This document shows positions 51,671-60,001 of a DNA stretch of 64,000 nucleotides, piece by piece. Numbering within the stretch: the stretch's first letter is position 1; each line of letters starts with the position of its first letter. The notes beneath the pieces were generated by a model. It searched no databases. It worked only from the letters and a program-made list of their open reading frames with translations, and was not told where the DNA came from. Source of the DNA: Pollutibacter soli (GTDB taxonomy: Bacteria; Bacteroidota; Bacteroidia; Chitinophagales; Chitinophagaceae); the NCBI GenBank assembly GCA_029269725.1, contig JARJHS010000001.1:62001-126000 (forward strand). The letters are read 5' to 3'. Made by a program: the position numbers and the translations under genes.

Positions 51671-52031
51671 GTATGCTGTCATACGCGTGGTCCCGCGTGT
51701 GGAGCGCGAGGAATTTATCAATGCAGGAATCGTTGTCTACTGTAAGCAGCAGCAGTTCCTGGAAGCCAGCATTTCTCTGAATAAGGCAAAATTGTATTCA
51801 ATTTATGCTGAAGCAGATTTTGAAAAGATTCAAGAATATCTCTGTGTTTTCCTGAAAGTTTGCGCAGGAACTCCGGATTCAGGCCCTATTGGAAAGTTGG
51901 ATCCGGGTTCGCGGTTCCGCTGGCTCACAGCTACAAGAAGCACAATCGTACAAAGCTCAAAAGTTCATCCCGGCTTCACGAGTGACCCTAAATTGACCTT
52001 ACAGAAATTATTTGATCAGCTTGTTGTCTGA
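51648..52031 (+). CDS. DUF3037 family protein
   Basis: The 127-residue protein starts at an ATG inside the HipA-like gene. It has YAVIRVVPRVEREEFINAGI and VVYCKQQQFLEA, then LDPGSRFRWLTATRSTIVQS, the DUF3037 signature. DUF3037 genes commonly sit next to HipA-like kinase genes; the pair is often suggested to form a regulated kinase module. No experiment is known to me that defines its role. Confidence 0.87.
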   Translation: MPDLLLFEYAVIRVVPRVEREEFINAGIVVYCKQQQFLEASISLNKAKLYSIYAEADFEKIQEYLCVFLKVCAGTPDSGPIGKLDPGSRFRWLTATRSTIVQSSKVHPGFTSDPKLTLQKLFDQLVV

Positions 52032-52330
52032 CAAGTCAGCAGTATCAGATATACTTTCCTGATTTCCACCTTTTGAATAGCTGCAGAATATGGTCATCAT
52101 TCTAATCCAGGTAAATTGGGAAAAATATTCAGACTCTAGTGTATTAATATCGATTCGGCAATTCAGAAGGATTGGCTAAAACCAGTTGAAAATTTAAAGC
52201 AGAATAGATTCTGTTTGTTTCATTTTTTAATATTTGCAGATGAGACCGTAGGTAAATTGCATTAAGGTTTTCCCAATTTTTCCCAACCAAGATATCGATG
52301 ACAGTAGTAAATAGTTTAAACTGCATTGCA
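52032..52330. other. Gap of 299 bp without a gene
   Basis: No gene, strong hairpin or clear promoter box is visible. The sequence is AT-rich with no word-like repeat. Confidence 0.5.
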
Positions 52331-53092
52331 ATGAAACATCTTTTTTCTCTCTTGATTTTCTTTTCGATCGCAAGTGTGCTTTCGGCTCAGCAAAAAAATT
52401 CCGCATCTAATAAGTGGAGAGTTTCGGTAAAGCCATACCTGATGTTTCCGAAGATGAAAGGGACTACCGGTATAGGTGAATTGCCGGATGCAGATATAGA
52501 TGCAGATGCGGCAGATATATTCCACAAACTGAAGATGGGCGCAATGTTATACTTCGAAGTCGGTAATGATAAATGGGCTTTTGGTTCGGATATCATTTAC
52601 ATGAAACTCAAACAGGAAGTCAGCTCCTCCCGTCTGGTAAATTCCGGGAACGTTACGGCAAAACAGTTTGCATGGGAATTGACTGCGTTACGCAGGATTA
52701 CGCCGTGGCTGGAGGTGGGTATAGGCGGATTGCTGAACTCTTTAAATATGCACGTAGACCTGAACACGAATAACGTCGGTGGTGGTGTAACGAACCGTTC
52801 GCGCGCTATTTCAAAAACATGGGTGGATCCGATGTTGATAGCACGGGTTAGAAATAAAAACGATGTGAAGTTTCTTTACAATATCCAGGGAGAAATTGGA
52901 GGTTTTGGAATCGGCTCTGAATTTGCCTGGCAGGTACAGGCCTATGCCGGATACAGGTTTTCGAAATTGTTTCAGCTGACAGGAGGTTATCGATTCATCG
53001 GAATAAATTACGATACAGGTGAAGGAGCTGACAGGTTTAAATACGATATGGATACTTTTGGGCCAGTTCTCAGACTTGGTTTCGACTTTTAA
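52331..53092 (+). CDS. Outer-membrane beta-barrel-like protein, secreted
   Basis: The ATG at 52331 gives a signal peptide (KHLFSLLIFFSIASVLSAQ). The mature part of 230 or so residues has alternating strands (WRVSVKPYLMFPKMKG; KWAFGSDIIYMKLKQEV; LEVGIGGLLNSLNMHVDL; WQVQAYAGYRFSKLFQLTGG) and ends with LRLGFDF, a typical C-terminal barrel strand with Phe. DADIDADAAD is an acidic loop. Role unknown. Its last 4 bp overlap the stop of the next gene on the other strand. Confidence 0.7.
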   Translation: MKHLFSLLIFFSIASVLSAQQKNSASNKWRVSVKPYLMFPKMKGTTGIGELPDADIDADAADIFHKLKMGAMLYFEVGNDKWAFGSDIIYMKLKQEVSSSRLVNSGNVTAKQFAWELTALRRITPWLEVGIGGLLNSLNMHVDLNTNNVGGGVTNRSRAISKTWVDPMLIARVRNKNDVKFLYNIQGEIGGFGIGSEFAWQVQAYAGYRFSKLFQLTGGYRFIGINYDTGEGADRFKYDMDTFGPVLRLGFDF

Positions 53093-53682
53093 TAAAGCGT
53101 CAGACGGCCAATGATTGTTTGTTTCTTCAGAATGCTTCCAGGTGAAAGAACAGCATTGGCTCCTATTTTACAATCATCTCCAACAAGTGCTCCGAACTTT
53201 ATAACTCCTGTCTCAAAAATATCTTCGTCAACCTTGATACGGATCATTTTGTCAATGCGATCATTATGGTGATTGGCAATAATTGCACCGGCTTCGATAT
53301 TTACATGACTTCCAATGATACTATCACCAATAAAATTAAAATGAGCCGCTGCGGAATGGCTGCAGAAAATACTTGTCTTGATTTCTACTGACGGGCCGAT
53401 ACTGACGTTTGCTTCAAGAATGACGCCACCGCGTAAATAGGCATGAGCGCCGATAAAACAATTTGCATGAATAATGGCTGGTGCTTTTATTATCACTCCG
53501 GTTTCAACAACAGCTGTGCGGTGAACCGCAACGTTATCATTGATTAAATAATTACTGTCAAGTTTCTCAATCAACGACGATATGGTTTCCGGTAATTGGG
53601 ATGTGATATGCCACGGCATCAGCTTTTCTATTGAAGGAAAAACTGATGCAAAAGATGCGATGTAGTTAGTAATTGAAATCAT
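53089..53682 (-). CDS. Left-handed beta-helix acyl/acetyltransferase-like protein
   Basis: The 197-residue protein has hexapeptide repeats (VAVHRTAVVETGVIIKAPAI; HANCFIGAHAYLRGGVILEA; SIIGSHVNIEAGAIIANHHN; LVGDDCKIGANAVLSPGSIL) that form a trimeric beta-helix, as in GlmU C-terminal and LpxA-like enzymes. HNDRIDKMIR interrupts the coils. It is probably an N- or O-acyltransferase of surface sugars. It is the last gene of a four-gene minus-strand unit and overlaps the VOC gene by 4 bp (ATGA). Confidence 0.85.
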   Translation of the reverse strand: MISITNYIASFASVFPSIEKLMPWHITSQLPETISSLIEKLDSNYLINDNVAVHRTAVVETGVIIKAPAIIHANCFIGAHAYLRGGVILEANVSIGPSVEIKTSIFCSHSAAAHFNFIGDSIIGSHVNIEAGAIIANHHNDRIDKMIRIKVDEDIFETGVIKFGALVGDDCKIGANAVLSPGSILKKQTIIGRLTLY

Positions 53683-54062
53683 TGCTCGTACAATTCAAGG
53701 GGCAAGCCATCAGGGTCAGCAAAAAAGGTAAATCGTTTTTCAGTATATGGGTCAATTCTGACCGGCTCAGTTTCGACTCCTTTGCTGGTGAGGTCTGCAA
53801 TTGCAGCATCTATGTCTTCTACCTCGAACGCCAGGTGCCTCATGCCCTGCGCTTCAGGCCTTGATGGACGTGGTGGTGCTCCGGGAAATGAAAAAAGCTC
53901 AATTATATATTCTCCATTTAATGTGAGGTCGAGTTTGTAAGATTGTCGTTCTGCACGATAAACTTCACGCACTGCATTCAGTCCTAATACCTCTGTATAA
54001 AAATGTTTTGACCTTTCGTAGTCGCCGCAGATAATAGCGATATGATGAACTTTTTTCAACAT
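53679..54062 (-). CDS. VOC family protein, YaeR/GloA2-like
   Basis: The 127-residue protein starts KKVHHIAIICGDYERSKHFY and ends FTFFADPDGLPLELYEQ, the YaeR-type lactoylglutathione lyase-like family. His and Glu metal ligands of the VOC fold (HHIAI, ELF, HLAFEV, ELYE) are in place, so it may be a metal enzyme. It overlaps the beta-helix gene and is 11 bp after the DUF1304 gene. Confidence 0.9.
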   Translation of the reverse strand: MLKKVHHIAIICGDYERSKHFYTEVLGLNAVREVYRAERQSYKLDLTLNGEYIIELFSFPGAPPRPSRPEAQGMRHLAFEVEDIDAAIADLTSKGVETEPVRIDPYTEKRFTFFADPDGLPLELYEQ

Positions 54063-54073
54063 GAACTTTTCAT

Positions 54074-54442
54074 TTAGATTTTACCCAGCATCAGCAGGGC
54101 TATTGGTATTAATGCCGGTAACGCCTGAACGAAGAAGATCTTTTTATCAGCAGTAACGGTTCCAAAAATTCCTGCAACAGCAACACACGTGAGAAAGAAT
54201 AGTGTAATATTTAATTTCCATTCATGATTTTCAATAAAAAAGGTCCAGATCAATCCAGCTGCAAGAAAACCATTATACAGACCCTGGTTGGCCGCAAGCG
54301 CTTTTGTCGGTTCAAATAATTCGGGTTTGAATTGTTTAAAAACCTTTCTTGCTCTTGTGGTCCATGCAAACATCTCCAGCCAAACGATATACAGATGAAT
54401 TAGTATCACGACGACGATAAAAATCTGAATGATGATTTGCAT
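54074..54442 (-). CDS. DUF1304 family membrane protein
   Basis: The 122-residue protein has four hydrophobic helices with the family signature YIVWLEMFAWTTRARKVF in the first loop and ALAANQGLYNGFLAAGLIW in the second helix. Its function is unknown. It lies 5 bp downstream of the carboxylesterase gene in the same direction. Confidence 0.92.
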   Translation of the reverse strand: MQIIIQIFIVVVILIHLYIVWLEMFAWTTRARKVFKQFKPELFEPTKALAANQGLYNGFLAAGLIWTFFIENHEWKLNITLFFLTCVAVAGIFGTVTADKKIFFVQALPALIPIALLMLGKI

Positions 54443-54447
54443 AGTAT

Positions 54448-56073
54448 TTATTTCATCATGAATGAATATAGAAAATCAAGACCTGCTTTTCCTGGCATTT
54501 TACCGGCTGCCGATTTATCAGAAAAAATCATGACTTCAGTTCCTGAAGGTGTGAAAACTGGCCACTTCGGTAGTCCTTCACCGTTAGGATTACCGATTTT
54601 TGCAAAATTCACCCAGTAGCTAAGCATATCTGCAGAAATTTTACGATCGATATCCTGCAGATCCCTGTTGAAATATTTGAGATTGCCTAATGCATACGGA
54701 ACTTCCGCAGTATGAAATGCTCCGTATTTGACATAATCAGGAGATGCCGGCGGCTTTCGGGAAAAATGATAAACATATGCAGGGTTTTTTCGTGCTGATT
54801 GAAATGATGCCCATTTGTAATTCGGTAAAGCAAAGATCATATCCCTGCTGATGGCCACCTGCGAAGCCATCGCCTGCTCTTCTGTTTCTGCAGGGAAATA
54901 TTTCAGGTATTCGATAACGTCAGTCCCGTATTTTGCTGTGGCTTCAGTTACATAGGCATCCCTGGATTTATATGCAAACACCAACCCTTCATCAGCATTC
55001 CATCCTGTGAGCAAAGGAACGTCAGCAACATTTCCTTTCTTAAATAATTCGGCAACCGGCGCAGGTAATACATAGCCATCGGCGATCGGACGGATACCGG
55101 CAATCCTCGCTTTCATCAATGTTTCGGCGGATGTATTCCGCATGTCGGCAAGGGTAAACACATTTAATCCATCGGTAATTTTTTTACCCTCCGCCTCGGC
55201 CATAACCAGGTCAGTTGGTTTTACTTTAGGATCTGCAATTACTGAAGAGCCACTCTCGGCAATCGCTCTGTGAAACAATCCTTTCGCAAGGGGAGATGCA
55301 ACCAATGTACATACGCTGAAAGATCCTGCAGACTGTCCCGCAATAGTAACATTCGAAGGATCACCACCGAAAGCAGAAATATTTTCAGCAACCCATTTTA
55401 AAGCGGCGATCTGGTCCATGATACCATAATTTCCGGAAGCCCGATGAGGTGACTCTTTTGTGAGTTCAGGATGAGCAAAAAAGCCAAATATCCCAACACG
55501 ATAATTAAATGAAACAAACACTACGCCTTTCTCAGCCATCGCTGTACCATCATAAATATCACATGCACTTCCTCCGCTGGTGAAACCACCGCCGTAGATC
55601 CATACAAAAACAGGTTTCTTTTCTGTACTCGTTTTTGCGGAGGTCCAAATATTGAGGTATAAACAATCTTCACTAATTGGATTTTCGGGAATCAGAAATT
55701 CACGCGTGTAAACCATGAAAGGAGTTGGCTTAGCCTGCATCGGACTGGGCCCGAACTGATCTGCCATTTTTATTTCGGTCCATGGGGCAGGGGGCATGGG
55801 CTCACGCCAGCGTAAATTACCTACCGGCGGTGCAGCGAAGGGAATTCCTTTAAATGCGTAAACACCGGCAGCACTCACCTGTTTCCCCGATACCGGGCCG
55901 TATTTTGTTCGTACATCCTTCCGCGCGCTGAAATTCTGCCCGAATATAATCTGAGTCGAGACAAGCATCAGTAAAACCAGCGTCGCACACCTAATAATTT
56001 CAGTCTTTGTTTTAATAGCATTTAAACCAGGGACAATCCAAACAGTGGAAAGTACCAAGAGATTTTTAATCAT
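54448..56073 (-). CDS. Type-B carboxylesterase/lipase
   Basis: The 541-residue protein has a signal-anchor or late signal peptide (CATLVLLMLVSTQIIFGQ), then VSAAGVYAFKGIPFAAPPVG, the oxyanion VWIYGGGFTSGG, the nucleophile elbow VTIAGQSAGSFSVC, the acid in LLTGWNADEGLVFAY and the His in YGAFHTAEVPYALG, so the Ser-Glu-His triad is complete. It hydrolyses esters in the periplasm or outside. It heads the unit with DUF1304, VOC and beta-helix genes. The start could be internal to the long N-terminus. Confidence 0.92.
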   Translation of the reverse strand: MIKNLLVLSTVWIVPGLNAIKTKTEIIRCATLVLLMLVSTQIIFGQNFSARKDVRTKYGPVSGKQVSAAGVYAFKGIPFAAPPVGNLRWREPMPPAPWTEIKMADQFGPSPMQAKPTPFMVYTREFLIPENPISEDCLYLNIWTSAKTSTEKKPVFVWIYGGGFTSGGSACDIYDGTAMAEKGVVFVSFNYRVGIFGFFAHPELTKESPHRASGNYGIMDQIAALKWVAENISAFGGDPSNVTIAGQSAGSFSVCTLVASPLAKGLFHRAIAESGSSVIADPKVKPTDLVMAEAEGKKITDGLNVFTLADMRNTSAETLMKARIAGIRPIADGYVLPAPVAELFKKGNVADVPLLTGWNADEGLVFAYKSRDAYVTEATAKYGTDVIEYLKYFPAETEEQAMASQVAISRDMIFALPNYKWASFQSARKNPAYVYHFSRKPPASPDYVKYGAFHTAEVPYALGNLKYFNRDLQDIDRKISADMLSYWVNFAKIGNPNGEGLPKWPVFTPSGTEVMIFSDKSAAGKMPGKAGLDFLYSFMMK

Positions 56074-56731
56074 TGTTCATTTAGATTACGGCAATAGTTG
56101 AATGGAGTACTAAAATAGTGAAATAGTTCAGGGAAGTTCAGAGTTTATAGTTCATTGTCCATAGAAGTGGTTAGTTACTGGCCTGACTACCGGCAGGCAG
56201 GTCTGTTTTCTATTTCCGGAAGACTGAGACGAACTTATGATGCTCATTGCAAGATCTGCTGCCTGTCGCCTCTTGCCTGGGTGTTCAAAAAACCCGTTCA
56301 AAGTTGAAAGCCGGTTCAGTTAGCCAACCGCCGGCTGGCAACACATGTTTTTGACCAGCTTGCTTTTCCGGGTTCATTCCAGTTCTAAAGAAAAATCTAC
56401 CTGAAGATTTCAATGTCCGAATGACTGTTGCCAACTCATCATACTCATTGTGCCTATCTGTTGCCTGTTGCCACTTGCCTGGCTGGTCAAACTATGAACC
56501 ATAAACCAAACATTAACCTTTCATTAAACGAAAGATGCGGAAATTTGTATAGTAAGAAAAGCAGTAAGCATATAAACCATAACTGCTGTTGATTGTTTCT
56601 CATCTATGTTTCTTCGCTTTCTTAAAAACGGTACAACGAGTACTGTTGAATTGTAACCTCCTGAATAAGGTTTGAATCTAACACCTGCGATGACAGTCAT
56701 CTGTTATCTGGTATCCTTTGAAACCTGACCT
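56074..56731. repeat. Repeat-rich gap (inverted AGTTTATAGTTCAT words and a 75-bp direct duplication)
   Basis: AGTTTATAGTTCATTG (56142-56157) pairs loosely with CTATGAACCATAAAC (56492-56506, 13 of 15). Inside, about 75 bp from 56215 are repeated from 56416 with a 201-bp period: CTCATTG, TGCCTGT, CTTGCCTGG and TTCAAA/GTCAAA recur in order at both places. CCGGCAGGCAGG and CCGCCGGCTGGC palindromic words add to it. No gene or four-helix-bundle remnant was found in it. Confidence 0.6.
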
Positions 56732-56899
56732 ATGGATAAACAGGTAGAATCGGTAGAAATTACCGGGGTGATTTGTATAATGGTTTTATTGATTGTCATC
56801 TCTGCCATGCATCAGGCTTTCATCAATGAAAATGAAAGTCTTGAAAAATATTTCCTTACCCTGGTTGTTGTCTTGATACCAATATGTGAAGCCCGTTAG
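56732..56899 (+). CDS. Possible 55-residue membrane protein
   Basis: An ATG at 56732 opens a frame encoding MDKQVESVEITGVICIMVLL, a helix that runs into IVISAMHQAF, a polar link INENESLEKY and a second helix FLTLVVVLIPICEAR before the stop. Two helices with a short acidic loop make a small membrane protein plausible. A terminator-like hairpin lies 83 bp downstream. There is no homologue that I recognise. Confidence 0.4.
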   Translation: MDKQVESVEITGVICIMVLLIVISAMHQAFINENESLEKYFLTLVVVLIPICEAR

Positions 56900-56981
56900 A
56901 ATGAAAATTCCTTGAAACCCCATTAGAGTCCATACTTTAGGAAGACCAAAAGGATGCTGATCGCAGTCATCCTTACCCCGG

Positions 56982-57016
56982 GAAGCCGCATTTTTACAAT
57001 TGCGGCTTCTATTTTA
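56982..57016 (+). terminator. Probable intrinsic terminator
   Basis: GAAGCCGCA (56982-56990) pairs with TGCGGCTTC (57001-57009) around a 10-nt loop, followed by TATTTTA. It would serve the small frame at 56732 on the plus strand. Confidence 0.65.
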
Positions 57017-57054
57017 CGTACCACACCCGCCTGTCGCACCGGCGGTTTCAAAGT

Positions 57055-57543
57055 TTAACGAAAAGACATCTCAATGGCAAGCTGATCCGGTCCTCCGGGT
57101 TCGATATTATATGCTTTGATAGATAATCCTTCCCCGGTTTTCTCAATGACTGTTCTCCATCCCCAGTATTCAGGATTTTCTCCACCTGTTGAATATTTTC
57201 CCAGCACATTAAATGAATTGCTGGTATAAGGTCCGCTGGCATGCATTATACCCGTGCCCATATGAAATGTATCCACCCACGCCATTTGCCAGGAATTATC
57301 CAGCAGATGCAAACCCACTATCATCCAACCTTCAAAAGATTTTCCCTGCAATGAACTTTTATATCTGAGTTGTACAAAGCGTTTATCAAACATCGGTTCA
57401 ATTGTAGCTACTACAGGAGATTCATCGGCTACAACGCCAGGTTCAAAATAAGTTTTTGATGTTCCTTTCCAATCACCAATGAATTGAAGAAGATAACTAT
57501 GGCCACCAGATGCCAGGGAGTTTTCCAGTTTTGAGCCACTCAT
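57055..57543 (-). CDS. DUF1579-like protein
   Basis: The 162-residue protein has LLQFIGDWKGTSKTYFEPG near the N-terminus, then MIVGLHLLDNSWQMAWVDTF, WGWRTVIEKTGEG and a strand-rich end, matching the lipocalin-like DUF1579 family. Function unknown. It is the downstream member of a pair with the cupin gene at 57578-58117. Confidence 0.75.
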   Translation of the reverse strand: MSGSKLENSLASGGHSYLLQFIGDWKGTSKTYFEPGVVADESPVVATIEPMFDKRFVQLRYKSSLQGKSFEGWMIVGLHLLDNSWQMAWVDTFHMGTGIMHASGPYTSNSFNVLGKYSTGGENPEYWGWRTVIEKTGEGLSIKAYNIEPGGPDQLAIEMSFR

Positions 57544-57577
57544 TCTTTTAAAAGTTAAGTGCAGCTAAAATACAGCT

Positions 57578-58117
57578 TTAGCAATAGCTGCGCATAAGTA
57601 AATCTTCAACACCTTTTTGGCGTGCTTTTTTTGCTTTACGAAGAATGAAAGGCTCGATCAATGACATCCAACCGGTCAGCCTTGTGTCTGTAAGATCCAG
57701 TATGATCGCAAGATGATCGAATTTACTGGGTACACCTTTCCTGTTGGTTTTGCCATCTGAAGCAAGTCCGTAGGCAATCCTCAATCCGTTTTCAAAACCT
57801 TCATTTCCCGGAGAGATTCTTACCTGGAAGACGATGGTTTCGTTTGATTCATTAAAAAACCGATGCAATTCGTTTATGTATGCTGTTGCTGTTTCACCAG
57901 GTTTTAAAACGATCTTTCCGAATTTTTTTTCAATGCTTAGATTACCGGAAATAGCAGTAAACTCTTCATTGAAACTGGTGTGATAGTGCAATCCATTTCC
58001 GCCGCCAGGTGCTAACTCGATCTGTAACAAAAGATATTCTCCGGAAGTTTCCTTCGTCGATTTAATGATGTTGACCCTGTCTTTGATAATGGGATTTTCA
58101 AATACTCTTTTTTCCAT
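57578..58117 (-). CDS. Cupin domain protein
   Basis: The 179-residue protein shows cupin box 1 as GNGLHYHTSFNEEFTAISGN with two His and a Glu, and box 2 as GETATAYINELHRFFNESNE with a His. After the cupin comes a helical C-terminal third (PFILRKAKKARQKGVEDLL). It probably binds a metal and a small ligand. The DUF1579 gene is 34 bp downstream in the same direction. Confidence 0.85.
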   Translation of the reverse strand: MEKRVFENPIIKDRVNIIKSTKETSGEYLLLQIELAPGGGNGLHYHTSFNEEFTAISGNLSIEKKFGKIVLKPGETATAYINELHRFFNESNETIVFQVRISPGNEGFENGLRIAYGLASDGKTNRKGVPSKFDHLAIILDLTDTRLTGWMSLIEPFILRKAKKARQKGVEDLLMRSYC

Positions 58118-58207
58118 TGCTCACTTTTAAGTAAAATTAAAAATGAGTATTCGCTAGGAAAATAAGGAGAGTTGTGAAATGACTAATTGCCTGTATGAAC
58201 TGACTGT

Positions 58208-58702
58208 TTATCTTTCACGGAAGCTAAACTTTTGCGTCGACAAGGTATTATTGATATACTGATTCAGCATTTCTACGCCGGTCTCATTCGAATCTGTATA
58301 GGGGGAGGGAAAAGTGATGACTGCAAAATTCTTCTTAGCCGTAATAAAAAGCCTGGTTAGTTTATTGTCGTTATAAATTTTAATCGTGTCGCCATCACTC
58401 AGGTGAAAAGATTTATAGTCATCAAATCTTTCCTTTACCGTGGTTGCGATATTTCTTCCGTCTTTCCCGGCAAACTCAATTCTGCCTTTGCCATGTTTAT
58501 CCAGAGCGAGGTATGCAAGTCCTATAAAACCTTCGTTGAAACTAATGTAGTAAGGTTGGATTTTCTGTACGTCCATCGTTATTCCAATGGAAGAAACGAT
58601 TTCAGGTTCTACAGGTTTTTCCTGTTCGCTTTTTTCACATGAGAAGAGAAAAATCAATAATGCAGGTAAAATTGCGGCTTTTGCAGTGTTTGTAATGTGC
58701 AT
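58208..58702 (-). CDS. Lipoprotein, function unknown
   Basis: The 164-residue product has a lipoprotein signal (KAAILPALLIFLFSCEKSEQ) with Cys in LFSC. The mature part (FNEGFIGLAYLALDKHGKGR; FHLSDGDTIKIYNDNKLTRL; AVITFPSPYTDSNETGVEML) is strand-rich. No family is recognised. A CCTTTG-type box lies just upstream on the minus strand but misses the TA. Confidence 0.65.
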   Translation of the reverse strand: MHITNTAKAAILPALLIFLFSCEKSEQEKPVEPEIVSSIGITMDVQKIQPYYISFNEGFIGLAYLALDKHGKGRIEFAGKDGRNIATTVKERFDDYKSFHLSDGDTIKIYNDNKLTRLFITAKKNFAVITFPSPYTDSNETGVEMLNQYINNTLSTQKFSFRER

Positions 58703-58876
58703 TTCAAAGGTTTAGCAATAAAATAAATAGAAAAACCTTGAAATGACAAGCTCATGCTGAAAAAATTTTGCCGTTTATATTTCACTTGAAATAATTTTCA
58801 TATGCAAAGTGAAAAGGAACTTATGCATACACCGACATGAAGTTGTGATTTCGCTTAAAGAAAACAGGTTTTCATA

Positions 58877-59668
58877 TTATTTTGCCGCTTCAACATCCGC
58901 CCAGTTTTCACCTCTTTTGATGCGGAGAATCTGTGTGTTTGTGACTTTAAATTGTTTTACCAATGTGCGCATCGGCTTACCCTGGTTTAGCAATTTTTTA
59001 AGCAGCATCACTTTTGTAACGGTAAGTTTATTTGATCCTGATTCCTGCTTGCGGAATGTCCTGAGTTTTTTTTCTTCGATTACTTTCGGACTTAATTGCT
59101 GATGACTGTAATTTTCCTCGGGAGTCATCCATTTCAGATTATTTACTTTATTATTGAGTTTATCATGATCAAGATGAGCTACGATCGTTTGCTCTGCGGT
59201 GGGGGTAGGAAGAAAATATTCCGCAACGAGGCGATGATATAAAGCGTGGTAGTGAATTGTTCTGTTCTTCAGATCCTGCGCATATTTCTTGCTGAGCGAA
59301 GATTTCAAAGTTGTCAGCAATTCCATTGCAGCATCTACTTCCTTCTTCGTTTCAAAATAACTTGCGTCATGTTTCTTTTTAATTTTCAACGCATGCTTTT
59401 TGGGACTGATCTTTTTATAAAGTTTACTGATCTGCTCCTGGAGATAAGCAAAATGGGCTTCTGTTTTAGGGTCCCTTGCCTTGAAAAATTTCAGTCTGAC
59501 GATCCTGTATCCATTAGTCAGTGATCCCTTGAGTAGATTTCCTTCTTTATTCTTTTTATGAAAGGAACGTAGCCTGCCCAGGTTGGATATTTCAAACCGG
59601 CTCTCATTCGCGTACTCAAAATCAAACACAACTGGCTTCCAGATTTCGCCTGAATACTCTTTTTGCAT
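58877..59668 (-). CDS. NUMOD4-HNH endonuclease with C-terminal helix-turn-helix
   Basis: The ATG at 59668 (MQKEYSGEIWKP) is preferred to the upstream GTG. The protein of about 263 residues has a NUMOD4 motif (EISNLGRLRSFHKKNKEGNL), a charged insert of about 80 residues (60-140), an HNH_3 nuclease core (HRLVAEYFLPTPTAEQTIVA, then HLDHDKLNNKVNNLKWMTPE) and a C-terminal HTH (NKLTVTKVMLLKKLLNQGKP to TNTQILRIKRGENWADV). It resembles free-standing homing-type endonucleases. No intron or intein is seen around it. Confidence 0.87.
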   Translation of the reverse strand: MQKEYSGEIWKPVVFDFEYANESRFEISNLGRLRSFHKKNKEGNLLKGSLTNGYRIVRLKFFKARDPKTEAHFAYLQEQISKLYKKISPKKHALKIKKKHDASYFETKKEVDAAMELLTTLKSSLSKKYAQDLKNRTIHYHALYHRLVAEYFLPTPTAEQTIVAHLDHDKLNNKVNNLKWMTPEENYSHQQLSPKVIEEKKLRTFRKQESGSNKLTVTKVMLLKKLLNQGKPMRTLVKQFKVTNTQILRIKRGENWADVEAAK

Positions 59669-60001
59669 GATCACAATATGTTCTGATGGTTCGGGGAATA
59701 GATCAAACTAAAACGGCCGGGTGTTGAAGAAGTACGGGAAAATCCCAGTGCCCCCGGTTAGCGGATTTAGCCATTCGGTTCGAAGTGCCAAGATACTACA
59801 ATTATTATAGTTTGAAAATTTAAATAATAAAAAATCATAAAATGCAAAACAAACAAATGTGTGACAAGGGGGGTAAATCCTTACTGGTAAACACTTTCAT
59901 CGGAATTAACGAGTATCAGTTACTAACGGTGAAGTCTCCACGTAGATCCGCCCTAAATAAGCCTTATTCCGGTTTTAACGCTGTTTATCTTGTCTAGACA
60001 A
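59669..60001. other. Gap of 333 bp without a gene
   Basis: No gene is supported. The stretch is AT-rich in the middle (59808-59850) and has GGTTCGAA, a T-loop-like string, but no tRNA cloverleaf around it. It lies between the HNH start and the dnaG stop. Confidence 0.5.

Noticed and set aside
59740-59800. GGTTCGAA string that looks like a tRNA T-loop
   Set aside because: The flanking bases do not form a T-stem, acceptor stem or anticodon arm on either strand.
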